This document shows positions 14,185 to 24,508 of a stretch of 64,000 nt of DNA, one piece after another (within the stretch, counting starts at the first letter, position 1; the number at the start of each line of letters is the position of its first letter). Origin of the DNA: Dioscorea cayenensis subsp. rotundata. Its lineage: Eukaryota > Streptophyta > Magnoliopsida > Dioscoreales > Dioscoreaceae. The notes below the pieces were generated by a model. The model was not told where the DNA came from and did no database searches. It saw nothing but the letters and a program-made list of their open reading frames with translations. The DNA is taken from positions 62,001 to 126,000 of the forward strand of contig NC_052477.1 of the NCBI RefSeq assembly GCF_009730915.1, in the 5' to 3' direction. The position numbers and the translations under genes were made by a program.

Positions 14185-14275
14185 TTTTCGGCTTCTTCCA
14201 ACTACAAAGATGATTAAATAACACATACAAAACCAATGTGCACAAGCCCGGCCATATCATTTCACAGCTTAATTC
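14185..14275 (-). pseudogene. Decayed copy of a PPR segment in the 3' flank of the PPR gene
   Basis: This stretch resembles the PPR coding segment at about 14505-14612: both have CGGCTTCYTCCAACT, then ACAAAGA, then a CCATATCATTYCACA block in order, with small gaps. It lies downstream of the PPR stop, so it is a noncoding relic, perhaps of an ancestral extra repeat or of a tandem duplication. Confidence 0.5.
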
Positions 14276-14332
14276 TCTCATCATTTTTCACATATGATCA
14301 AATTCATTAGCATACACAAACAAAACTCGCTG

Positions 14333-15832
14333 TCAACTGCTTCGAATAATATTATTATTAGGCGAATGTCGTCCACAAAATGCCATCTTATCGGAAAGTG
14401 TTTGCAAAGAATCATGCCTATTTGCGAGCTCCATAAGAACCTTTATCCGTCTAAACGAAACATTGCTTGGCTTGTGACCTTTATCCACCATTTGCAAAAA
14501 ACACTTCTCGGCTTCCTCCAACTTCCCAAAATCACAAAGAAGATCAAACAACACATCGGAGAACAATGTGAAGGAACCGAACCCATGCTCGACCATATCA
14601 TTCCACAACTCGATCGCCATCTCCACCTTCTCCTGCCTCCGACACAATCTAATAAGAAACATACAAGACTGCGTGTTCGGCAAACAATTTTCCCTTCTCA
14701 TTCTCAAGTACAAACTCCAGGCATTCTTCAACTCATTAGCCCAGTAAAAAACCCGAAAGAAGAGATTATAAGTAGTTGCATTTGGAACCAATCCTTTGCT
14801 CATCATCTCCTCCATCAAACCGAAAGCATTACCGATCCGTTTCGCAATGCAATAGTTCCGGATAGCTGCATTATAAGCCGGGACATCGGGGTAGCAACCC
14901 AACTCTTTCATCTCATTCAAAAGCTCTTTAGCTTTGTCTGGTTGGCCTATCAATCCCAACCCACCAATCAAGCTTGTGTACGAGAACACATCCGGGTTGA
15001 TTTCTCTGTCGTGCATTTCATCGAACACTTTGCGTGCTTTCTCAATCTCTCTGTTTTTACAGTAGACATCGATCAAGCAATTGTAGGAGACGACATCTGG
15101 GATGACATTGAGAAGCTTCATTTCTTCGAAGAAGTGCTCGGCTTCGTCGGAGGATTTCCAGCCGGAGAGGAGGATGTTGAAAGTTTGCAAATCAGGCTTG
15201 AAATCATGCTTCAAAGAGTGGTAAACAGTGCGAGCATCGGCCATGGTTTTCTCTTGACACAGAGTTCTCAGTAAGGCATTAAACCAAACAGTATCAGAGC
15301 AAGATGAGATTTTGCTGAACCTGCGGAAGCTATCGAGGGTTTGGCGCAGAGAGCAGACCTTAGCGATGCGGCCGAGGATGATCTGGAGGGTTTTGGGGGT
15401 GATTAGGGTTGAGTCCTTGCGGCGCATTTGGACGAGCAGTTGCCAGGCGTGGGAGAAAAGGCGAGCACGTCCGAGGATGTAGAGCATGGTGTCGTAGGAG
15501 GAGGAGGAGTGGAAGAAGCCACGGCGATTGGAGGTGAAGGAGAAGAAGTGAAGGGCGCGGTGAGGGTTGGCGTGGCTGAAGCGGAGACGGAGGAGGAGGG
15601 CATCAATGAGGGAGTTGGTGAGAAGGATTGGGGACTGGTTGAGGGAGTCGATCATGGAGGATTCGGAGGGAGAGGTGGTGACGATGTGGAAGATGGTGTC
15701 CACGGCTTCGTCTTCTTCTCCATCGCCATTGTTTCGTTGTCTAGGGTTTGGAGCGGAGGAGAAGAAGGATTGATTCAGAGAAGGGAGAGCTCGAGCTCGA
15801 CTTCGATTGATGATACTGAGCTTGAAAAGCAT
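14333..15832 (-). CDS. Intronless P-class pentatricopeptide repeat protein, 499 aa
   Basis: The start at 15832 (MLFKLSIINRSRAR) gives a Ser/Arg-rich amino terminus typical of mitochondrial import; an ATG 24 codons upstream adds a stretch that looks like leader sequence. Repeats of 35 residues run from about residue 200 to 470, recognisable as PDVVSYNCLIDVYCK, PDVFSYTSLIGGLG, YPDVPAYNAAIRNYC, VPNATTYNLFFRVF, LPNTQSCMFLIRLC and similar. There is no E, DYW or SMR domain. P-class PPR proteins bind single-stranded organellar RNA and stabilise, splice or help translate it; the target is not predictable here. No indels are visible. The gene is convergent with nothing and lies 0.6 kb upstream of the ABCI start on the same strand. 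Confidence 0.93.
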   Translation of the reverse strand: MLFKLSIINRSRARALPSLNQSFFSSAPNPRQRNNGDGEEDEAVDTIFHIVTTSPSESSMIDSLNQSPILLTNSLIDALLLRLRFSHANPHRALHFFSFTSNRRGFFHSSSSYDTMLYILGRARLFSHAWQLLVQMRRKDSTLITPKTLQIILGRIAKVCSLRQTLDSFRRFSKISSCSDTVWFNALLRTLCQEKTMADARTVYHSLKHDFKPDLQTFNILLSGWKSSDEAEHFFEEMKLLNVIPDVVSYNCLIDVYCKNREIEKARKVFDEMHDREINPDVFSYTSLIGGLGLIGQPDKAKELLNEMKELGCYPDVPAYNAAIRNYCIAKRIGNAFGLMEEMMSKGLVPNATTYNLFFRVFYWANELKNAWSLYLRMRRENCLPNTQSCMFLIRLCRRQEKVEMAIELWNDMVEHGFGSFTLFSDVLFDLLCDFGKLEEAEKCFLQMVDKGHKPSNVSFRRIKVLMELANRHDSLQTLSDKMAFCGRHSPNNNIIRSS

Positions 15833-15937
15833 TGTTTTTTCTTTTATTATTATTATTTTGTTGGAATTTGTAAATGCTCGTGTTATATAGGTTTGCCAAT
15901 GCATCCAATGTCAATACGGTGGTCTTCGCCAGTCTAG

Positions 15938-18053
15938 TTGTTCGTCTTTCTTCATTCTTCTTTCTTTATCTCCTCTCTTTTTTTTTCCTTTTTATTTTGA
16001 GCACCTCACTACTAGTGCGAGTCTCTTAGCTTGTGTCTTATTGTTTTGGAATAATAGACGATGTCATTATGAATAAAAAAATAAGATTAAAGCAAGATCT
16101 TTGAACCCTGATTTACAAAGTATATATACAGATGAAAGAATAATATAAAAATCCCGAGGGTGAGCGAGTATAAACAAGATGTAAAGAGATCTTAGCTAGG
16201 AGAGATTTGACTCATAAACAACTGCGAATGCGATCGTTTGCTAGTCTTGTTGTTGATTCTATTATTTTTTTATATTTTTTTATTTTTTTCCTTTTTAATA
16301 AAGTTATGATTTATCTATTTTATTATAAAACCACATATTTATTTAGAAAAGAAAAAACAAAATAAAATCCTACCGAGATTTTATTTTGAGCATCTCACCA
16401 CTGGTGTGAGTCTTTTAGCTTGTTGTGTCTTCTTGTTGATTCTATTATTTTTTATTTTTCTTGTTTCTATTTTTTTTCTTTTTTTAATAAAGTTATAATT
16501 TATCTATTTTATTAAAAAATTACATCCAATGTATGTTCCAACTTGATATAGCATAATTTTGTGGGTAAAATTATTAGATTTGAAGCAATGCATATATGTT
16601 TGGGAATTCATATTAATAAAAAAAATTTATTTTTTTATTAAAATTAAATTATAGAAAAATATTTTTTTAATTATAAACTCTTTATGTAAAAATATTTTTT
16701 CCCCTATATTTTGTATGTTTTTTATGATATTCCACCTATGTTAAAAAAATGGAAAAAAAAAAAAAGAAGAAGATAAATCTAGTTCCTCATGTACGTGTGT
16801 TTTTTTTTTAAACTCACTAATGGTCAGTGCTCATCACATTTGACTTTGAAGCCATGTTTATAGTGGGTGATAATTATTTTTTATTTTAAAACCATCTTTT
16901 TGTGTAATTATTAATTAAAATCACCTATTTGTTGTTATTTTAGCCTATAAAAGAAGAAGATTTTGGATGTTAAAAACATATGTAATACATAAAGATTCTT
17001 ATCGATAAAGTAGTAATAATAAAGACTGAATGTGATAGCTGTTGAATAAAATTATCATAAAATCCTTTGAATATTTTGAATGTGTAACACATAAAAAAAA
17101 TAATATGTCAAATATAATTTGTACTCTTGAATCATTATTCATGTTGGATACTCCAACGATAACATAAAATAAGACAACTCATACAAATAAACATGTATAA
17201 ATTTTAGTATCTTGTTTTTATTTAATCTTTTTATTTTATTTTATATCAATATTTACTCCACCTCGCAACACTTAACCAGCAGGAGGAGAAAATTATAATG
17301 AATACGGGCCCAAGAATTAGATTGATGAGCCAGCACAAGAAAATTAATTATATCAAATGTGCCAAAAAAATTAAATTGATGTGCAGACTAAGCAACTCCT
17401 TTGAAAACAAAAACATGCATGTATTTTTTCCCCCCATGAAGATGGAGTCAGACAGTCTTAATTATAAATCCAAGTTGTAAACAAGGAAATAAATGTGATG
17501 TGCACTCCCCTGAGAAATCTTACATTCTAAGCAACAAACCAAGTCTTTCCCTGTCAACCACGTCTCATCATGTAACCTCGGCTACATGGTCTACTCACCA
17601 ACCTCCACGTAAATTTTTTTTTTAATTTTTATTTTTTATAAAAATAGATAAACCTCTACCTTCATTAAAAAAAAACAGTAAAAAAAACTACAAGCACAAT
17701 AATTTACTAAAAACGGAAAAGATGAGCATAAAAAACACTACTATAAATTTAAAAAAAACACACACACACCAACCTCCAAGTAACACTTATGAGCAATTTA
17801 ACCATAATTTAATTAAATAACTCATTCATAAGTCATAACCAATCAGATGAACACTTTCAACTTAATATAAATACAAAATCCTTTTTTTTTCTTTTTGTTA
17901 TTACTATAAAAATTACATTATATATATTTTCACATTACTCAAACTATCACACACATATCACATGACCTCCCAAAAGAAAAGAAAAACTAAAAATTAAAAA
18001 TAAATTAAAAGCCACACTAAATCATCAGACAAGTGTAGGCCAAAGTGGTGAAA
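15938..18053. repeat. AT-rich spacer with a diverged direct repeat
   Basis: Two blocks, about 15990-16335 and 16376-16530, share TTTTATTTTGAGCA, then CTCACYACT, then TTGTTGATTCTATTATTTTTT, then AATAAAGTTAT and ATTTATCTATTTTATTA. The AATAAA signals near A/T-rich ends resemble 5'-truncated LINE tails. The rest to 18053 is AT-rich, with no gene recognised, and includes the galactinol synthase 3' UTR. Confidence 0.5.
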
Positions 18054-19247
18054 TCATGCCGCTGAAGGAGCAGTAGTATAGTGAACAACACCAGCCTCAG
18101 AGAGAGCGGCAAGCAAAGGCTGGTTCCTCTGCTCATCAACACCATCCACCAAAACTGGACCTTTATAGTCTAGAGCTTCATCGTTGTAAACATCCCACCA
18201 CTTCTTCACTAACATCTTAATGTCCTCTCTATCCATGTTTGCTTCTTTCCCAGTATACCTCCAGGGCTTAGAACCCTAAATCCCAAATGAAAAATTAAGA
18301 AAACCCACCCAAAAATAATAAAAGAATGATTTTTTTCAAAAATTGGTTGTGATTGAGGACTTACCGCAGCACAGTAATGGACGACCTTGACTTTGTGCAG
18401 CTCGACGTTCTCAGGATGGCGCCATAGCATTGCTAACACGAGGTTGTAGATCAAAGGGATTGGCTTGTAGATGTCTTTTGAAGAACATGTTTAGAAAGTC
18501 TTGTTCTGCGAATGGGGTTGGGGTTGTGATGCGGACGGTGGAGAGGGAGTTTTTTTCACAGGTTGTGAGACTGGGTTCAGAGACGAACATGCCGGCGTTG
18601 AAGTAGAGAGCAGGGGCGAGGTCCCATGCTCTCTGGCCATTCCACCTTGTTTGGACACTGCTGGCAGTAGCCGATCTGGTATTGTTTGGTGTGACTCCAT
18701 GTCTTCTCGCAAAAGCAATCCATCACGGCATAGAAGTGACCATCGGGGAGATCGAACAAGTAATCGATGTTTTCGTATACCTGTATGTCCGCGTCCAGGT
18801 AAATCATCTTGCTATACTCCACGAACTGCAATTAAAGCAGAGAATCACTGACCTATCAACAAGATTTGAAATTTGAAAAGAGAGATAGAGACGGATCGGA
18901 AGGATTGTTACCTCCCAGATACGAAGCTTGGAGTAGTTGATGACATAGTACGCCATGGCGAACTGGGTTTGGTTTTCCGGCGGATAAACAGGCTGGATCT
19001 CACGGACGATGCAACCTTGCTTCTCAAGAAGTTTCCGATGATCCTCCGGCACGTCAGGCAGCACGGCGACAACGAGAGGGTAAGAGGAACGCACCTTTCT
19101 CAGTCCTTTAACCAATCCAACAACACCCTTCACATAGTCACCATCTCCGGCGAGGAACGTCACGTAAGCCCGCTTCCCATTCCCGCCTTGCTTCCCAATC
19201 GCACCACCGTTCACAGCCACGGCCTTGTTCATCATCTGAGGCGCCAT
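18054..19247 (-). CDS. GolS: Galactinol synthase (GT8), 3 exons, about 337 aa
   Basis: Exons are 18912-19247, 18365-18825 and 18054-18275. The enzyme transfers galactose from UDP-galactose to myo-inositol, the first committed step of raffinose-family sugars, in the cytosol. Seen: AYVTFLAGDGDYVKGVVGL, the manganese-binding DAD in MIYLDADIQVYENIDYL, PTPFAEQDFLNMFF, LAMLWRHPENVE, and the hallmark C-terminal pentapeptide APSAA. Exon 2 has a G4 run (18613-18616, three expected), T7 (18550-18556) with GGG (18545-18547) that together add one codon, and T4 (18476-18479, three expected). Read literally this breaks the frame between residues 175 and 230. All changes are in runs, so error is more likely than pseudogene. 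Stress elements upstream support a working promoter. Confidence 0.93.
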
Positions 19248-19373
19248 TACCACCGAGATCGAGCTCGAGAAAGAGAGAGAGAGAGAAGAAGAGATCACTG
19301 AATCACTAGAACTTTCCAAAGAATTCGTTGGATGTACCAAGCTTGTGTTTCCTGAATACTCGGGTTCATTGGG

Positions 19374-19383
19374 TTTAAATAGA
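19374..19383 (-). promoter_or_regulatory. TATA-like box of GolS
   Basis: Minus-strand CTATTTAAAC lies about 130 bp upstream of the start codon. Confidence 0.45.
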
Positions 19384-19427
19384 CCGCGAGGTTGAGAATC
19401 ATCGAACTATCAAGATATCTCAACCGT

Positions 19428-19435
19428 ACACGTGT
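19428..19435. promoter_or_regulatory. ABRE/G-box ACACGTGT upstream of GolS
   Basis: A palindromic ACGTG core of the kind bound by ABF/AREB bZIP factors, about 185 bp upstream of the GolS start. Two more cores, GACACGTGGC at 19863-19872 and CCACGTGTC at 19958-19966, lie 0.6 to 0.7 kb upstream. Several such cores in one promoter are the usual requirement for an ABA response. Confidence 0.55.
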
Positions 19436-19472
19436 AGGAGGTAACCATCGTGTGGTGTGGAGTCAGTTGGAA

Positions 19473-19485
19473 GAAATTTCTGGAA
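19473..19485. promoter_or_regulatory. Perfect three-unit heat-shock element upstream of GolS
   Basis: GAAATTTCTGGAA matches GAAnnTTCnnGAA exactly, about 230 bp upstream of the GolS start. Arabidopsis GolS1 is a known heat-shock-factor target, so the site fits the gene. Confidence 0.65.
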
Positions 19486-19555
19486 AAGGTTAATTTGGTA
19501 AAATCGCAGCTAGAACGGTCTAGATCTGTTTTACTTCCCGATCTCCAGAGTGTCT

Positions 19556-19830
19556 CAGCCGTCCGATTTCCCTCGAGATGGTATCAAGGTTCTTATCTTG
19601 GCTAGAACTAGAAGGCTCTTCCCTCCTTTCCTCCTCCTCAGGTACAACCTAAGCTTAAGCAGTTAACCAATGAGGGCTCTTGATCCCATCCTATGTAATC
19701 AATCGAACGGTCAGGATCTTTGTGATATATGCGGAAAATTTTAATTAAAGCAGAGCGTGTGGGTCCCACACCTCAGCAAAAGAACGAGACATAAGCCGTC
19801 CGATTTCCATCCGAGATGGAATAACCGAAC
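19556..19830. repeat. Repeated GCCGTCCGATTTCC block in the GolS promoter
   Basis: The block GCCGTCCGATTTCC followed by CGAGATGG occurs at about 19558-19580 and again at about 19796-19820. It may be a duplicated regulatory module or an older repeat. The surrounding DNA to 20050 has no gene. Confidence 0.5.
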
Positions 19831-20052
19831 TACATGTGGCTCTTAGGATTCGATTTTTGAATGACACGTGGCGAGGAGGGAGGAAGTTAGTTGGAGAAGA
19901 TCGTTAGTTAATCTAGGTCGGTTTATGAAAGCAGTGGTGTGAATCACTTTATGCTTGCCACGTGTCCAAGAACAAGTTCCGCGAAGGAGCTGGATGCTGA
20001 GATACAATCACCGCCAACTGACTGTTTGGAAGTTCACCGCCTTCAATTTGGT

Positions 20053-20610
20053 AGAGGGTGTGATAATCTGTCCGACCCAGCGGCCGGTTTTTGTCCGACC
20101 GGAATAAAAAGGGTTTAGACGTAAGATTTGCAAATGCGGTAAGGGTCCGAGACTGAGCAGTTAGTCCGATTTAAATCCGGTACGGTCCGGACATAGAAAT
20201 TCGGACAACGCCCTTTTAACCCCTAAAAACTTTAAAAGCTCTGCAACCCTAGTATCTGTTTTTAAAGTACATTCTTTCAAAAACTTTTCACAGTCTATTG
20301 CTTTTTCTATTAAAGACTAGATTTTTCATAATTTGAGTTGAGTTTTGGATTATTAATGTTTTTACATTTAATGTGAATTAAATTATTTTTCAGTATAATT
20401 TAATATTTGAGATCGAACTTAAAAATAACTTATAGAATTCGGAAAAATTTGGACATCCGGACAACCCGGTTTTAAAAATAAACCCGGGTTTGGACATCTC
20501 AAAGTTTGTCAGATTTAAAAACCTGGGCAGTCCGGACACTGAGTTTTCTATTTATATTAGTAGTTATCCGGACCCGGTTTTATCTGGACCCGAATTTTTG
20601 CCACCCCTAC
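20053..20610. mobile_element. hAT-like MITE, about 558 bp, with 8-bp target duplication
   Basis: The element is bracketed by AATTTGGT at 20045-20052 and again at 20611-20618, the 8-bp duplication expected for hAT transposition. Its right end read inward (GTAGGGGTGGCAAAAATTC) matches the common plant hAT terminal motif TAGGGGTGGCAA, and the left end (AGAGGGTGTGATAATC) is an imperfect inverted copy sharing GGGTG and the following A-rich bases. Repeated TCCGGAC and CCGGAC motifs fill both subterminal parts, as transposase-binding repeats do. No transposase frame is present, so it is non-autonomous. It lies 0.8 kb upstream of GolS. Confidence 0.75.
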
Positions 20611-20618
20611 AATTTGGT

Positions 20619-21179
20619 GAGACTTGTAGCTACTTTGGGACTGGGGCGGTGATGGAACCCGAGGGGAATATTCGGTTTAGATCCGGTCCAACGTGTTGGG
20701 GTTTTCTTGTTTGACTAAACCGGTTTGGGTTTGACCACCGGCCTTGGAATTTTTAATACTAGAAGAATGGAATAGGACATCTTATCCATGAGATGGAAAA
20801 TTGTGGACCATTGGATTAGAGATGGAGGGTTGGGATTGAGTGAATTTTATATTGGGAGAAGTTAAGGGAATGAGAAGGATTGATTTGAGTCAATATTTAT
20901 GGATTGAAGTAGATGGAAAGTCAGTGGATTGGATTTTGTAGAAAATTGCAGAGCAGTTGGAAAGCTCAATTGTTATTTATTTAATATTTTTTGAGGTGAA
21001 AAATAATAAAAAAAAAATAGAAGATCACATCAGAAGTCCAAGAAGAAAAATACATTAAAATTGGATGTTCTATTGATAGGAAAAAAACTAAAACTAGTGT
21101 AGCATGTCATCCAATTTACAAGCCTGATAACCAGATTAAGCAATCAGAAATTTGCTGAAAATTGCCCAAGAATTGAATC
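20619..21179. other. Spacer between MITE and CSP41b 3' end
   Basis: No gene or clear repeat seen. The part near 21000-21179 is probably CSP41b 3' untranslated sequence. Confidence 0.5.
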
Positions 21180-23597
21180 TTAACTCTGAAGAACAAGAGA
21201 TTTGCCGAGAATTATATCATCGGTAGAAAAGTCGGCAGCTTTACGGAAAGTTCCTCGGCCAAAGTCAAGATTGTATGAATCTGCAAGGCCTTCAATCAAG
21301 CTGAATTCTGGGGTCCAATCGAGTTCTCGAGCTGCTTTCTCAATTGATGCAAAGAAATGCTGAAAACAAGACCGATTTATCGTCATTGTCACAATTCAAT
21401 ATATATTAATAACCGACATCGAAATGTACCTGATCTCTGAAAGGGAAGGCTTTCTTCTTCCCGAAATCGAATTCCTTCGGATTGTAGTGAATTATCTCAG
21501 GCTCAGGAAATCCAGCAGCCTCGAAAAATACGGAAAATTATCAACATTTACAGTACATTGGATTGACAGTTATCTAAATTCATGTCAATTAGTAATATTT
21601 ACCTTAGCACATGCTTTTGCTAATCCATCAAAGGTGACATATTTTGATCCAGATATGTTATACACTTGCTTGCTTGCCTTTGGATGACCGAGAACCTTAA
21701 CGAAAGTAGTTGCTAAATCCTATAATTCATATTTACAGCAAAAATGTAAGTTTTTATCATCATGATAACAAAAAAGTTTTGATTGATGTTGATAATAACC
21801 TTAACATGTCCAAGCTGAGTGATCTGAATTCCAGAGCTAGGAATCGGAATCGGTCGTCCGGCTTTGAGTCTGTGGAAGAACCATTCTTCGACAGGATTGT
21901 AATTCAAAGGTCCATATATATAAACTGGTCTTATGGAAGTCCAGTTCACTCCTCTTGAATCCAACAAGCTCTCGGTTTCAAGCTTCCCTTTGTGCCTACT
22001 CTTTGGATCAACTTCATCGGTCTGTTCATCATACTCAATAAAAAACATAAGCAATTTACGGAGAATAAATTCATCACAATAACAAAATGTTATCGTCTGT
22101 CTCACCTCAAAATGAGGTAGCAGATCAGATTTCTTGTAGACTCCTGCCGACGAGCAGTATATGAACCTAAGAAAATTTTCATCAGTCAGCAAAGTGTAGT
22201 TGCAGAATTATAAATGTTAAGTGGTAAGGGAGATGATATTAACTGTTCAAGGTTCGGCAAAGCATCCAATATAGGCTCTACTTCAACAGCTTCTCGTCCT
22301 GAATTAAATTTCTTATCAGACGAAAATAAATTGCTTGTTGATTATACAATTGAAGCACGAATCGGTGATTACCGTTTATATCATAGACGACATCAAAGCC
22401 CCCGGCTGAAAGACTAGTCTTCACAAATTCAAAATCCTGCCGGTCCCCCTTCAAATGCAATACCTATGCATCATAACAGTATATGAAGTTATTCGATACA
22501 GAATCGATTTCATCCTTCACTGAATGTCAGTAAATAGTATTGCAAGATATGTCGCCTTTGATTATGTGGCAGAAAAAGCTTCGTACAAAAACATAGAACA
22601 TACATAAATCATTTTACCTTTGATGAGAAATCAGTGTATTCTTTATCAGATTCTCCTGGCAATTGTTGGGTTATGGGTGCCTTCCCTCGAGTGAATAACG
22701 TCACCTAAGAAACCAAATGGCAATCAAAATCCTTTTGTCGATGTTGATCAACAGTGATCACTGAAAGAATGAATCAAAAAGGTTCTAAAGGGCAAAACAA
22801 AAAGAACCTGGTGTCCTTCTTTGACGAGGAGTCTAGAAAGGAATACACCAATGAATCTAGTGCCACCCATTATCAAGATCTTCTTCTCATTCGACGATCT
22901 CACTTGCAGTGTTCCCTTCGACTGCCATACCTTCCTTTTGTTCTACAGAAAAAATTCAAACAACTTTAAATAAAACAATGTAATTCTCCTTCCATCAATC
23001 CATAGAATTAGACACAAGAAACACAACTATAATGTAACAACTTGATAGAAAAACTACATAATTAATTCATTTGTATGCTTTCCATCAATCCAAATACAAC
23101 ACACAATTAAAAATCAAGTGATCTATAAATGAATACAACACAAGCACACCAGAACAATGCATCAAAGAAAAGTAAACTAAAACAGAGTTTTACTGAAACT
23201 CTATGGTTCCTTCCTCTATATAACATCATGAAACAAGTTAAGGCAAAACCATGCCATTCTTCTTCATTTGACAGAATTTCCCTCAATACAAAGAAAGTAG
23301 ACAGTAATCAATAAATAATACAACACAATGTGCATCAAAGAATAGTAAACAAAAAAAGAGTTCAGCAAAACACTTAATGAAAAAATTTGAGACAAAACCA
23401 AGACTTGCCATCAATCTATAGAAGTAGTAATAACAATCAGTAAGGGATACAAACAAGCATACCTTGACTGAGAAGTTCAGAGAAGCACCATTGAAGTCAG
23501 AGACTGAAGAAGCAAGAAGAGAAGAGTGTGGAGAAAACCAAGAAGAGCTTAGGTGAGAGAACTGCCTTGGTTGCACAAAAACCAATCTTGCAGCCAT
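21180..23597 (-). CDS. CSP41B: Chloroplast stem-loop binding protein CSP41b, 10 exons, 390 aa
   Basis: Exons are 23463-23597, 22808-22942, 22618-22704, 22373-22463, 22244-22298, 22106-22166, 21800-22021, 21603-21719, 21430-21519 and 21180-21359; they total 1173 nt in one frame without any indel. CSP41b (also CRB) is an atypical short-chain dehydrogenase-like RNA-binding protein that protects plastid mRNA and rRNA and associates with plastid ribosomes. Seen: transit peptide of about 50 residues, nucleotide-fold motif LIMGGTRFIG, VTLFTRGK, SSAGVYKKSD, WTSIRPVYIYGPLNYNP, KEFDFGKKKAFPFRDQHF and the C-terminal DSYNLDFGRGTFRK. It is transcribed divergently from plastid ribosomal protein S1 with 305 bp between starts. 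Confidence 0.97.
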
Positions 23598-23902
23598 TCT
23601 CTTCTCCTTCTCCTTCTCCTCCTCCCTTCCAACAACTCCCTCTCTATTTCAATGTGTGGATTGAGATAACAATGATAGCTTACTCCATTAGAGCCCATCC
23701 TTTGCTTTTCTCACTGCTGGTGAATAGGATAAGAGAGTTATGGGAGCCATTCAAACATTTTAGAGGCCTATTATGGGAAATCATGGGGGCATACTTGGAA
23801 GAATAGTTTTAGTTCTATGCCTTATCTAACCCTCCATAAAAACCCCACCTTTGAACCATTGGAATCGGATAGAAGCTGATAACGAGCTTCGAAAGAGCGA
23901 CA
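23598..23902. promoter_or_regulatory. Shared divergent promoter of CSP41b and RPS1
   Basis: Only 305 bp separate the two start codons. The interval has several GATAA-type I-box motifs (near 23663, 23729 and 23876, and inverted near 23820), which are frequent in light-regulated promoters of plastid proteins. Both products act in plastid translation or RNA protection, so joint regulation is plausible. Confidence 0.5.
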
Positions 23903-24196
23903 ATGGCGGCGCTTTTGAACCAGTTCTGCGGGCTGAGATGCCCGCCGGCGTCCTCGTCGCCGCTCTCCAAGCCGGCGCCGTCGCTGTCGTTGTCCACGGG
24001 GAAGAAGGTCTCCACGGTGGTCTCGGCGTACTATGCGCTCACGTCTGAGCAGAAGGAGAGGCAAAAACTGAAGGAGGTCTTTGAGGAGGCGTATGAGAGA
24101 TGCCGGACTGCGCCAATGGAGGGCGTCGCCTTCACTGTTGAGGATTTCACTGCCGCTCTCGATAAGTACGATTTCGACTCCGAGATTGGCACAAAG
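23903..24196 (+). CDS. RPS1: Plastid 30S ribosomal protein S1, first exon only (cut by gap)
   Basis: The first 98 codons run to a GTGCGA donor after GTK. A transit peptide of about 40 residues is followed by LKEVFEEAYERCRTAPMEG and VEDFTAALDKYDF, which is the start of plant plastid S1. The S1 RNA-binding repeats should follow in later exons, but the next 300 bp is intron and then 1000 N. S1 helps load mRNA on the small subunit. The gene cannot be judged complete. Since the next gene already starts right after the gap, the true gap must be long enough for the missing six or so exons, or the sequence is mis-joined. Confidence 0.85.
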
Positions 24197-24508
24197 GTGC
24201 GAGCTTTTTGCCCATCTTCTTTTTTGCTTTTTTGTTTGGAAATAGAGTCAATTTGTGGAATTTGTTGTTGTTTTGGAGAATTTGGTGAACTTTGGACGCA
24301 AGATGAGATTATGGAATGGTTTGTAAATGTTTTCAGGATTTAGAAATTGCATGAGAAATGGCTTTAGAAGACCAATTAGTTCACGGTTTATGTATATAAT
24401 TGAGAAAATAAAAAAGAAGAGGTTTTTTAAGAGTTGCTTTGCAGAATTTATGAAGTTCTGATCAATTAATTGTTCTGTTCTTTGATGTTTCTGCAAAACA
24501 ATATTTTT

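Noticed and set aside
14294-15274. 326-residue open frame on the plus strand
   Set aside because: It is antisense to the PPR gene and has no domain; its length follows from the codon bias of the PPR coding strand.
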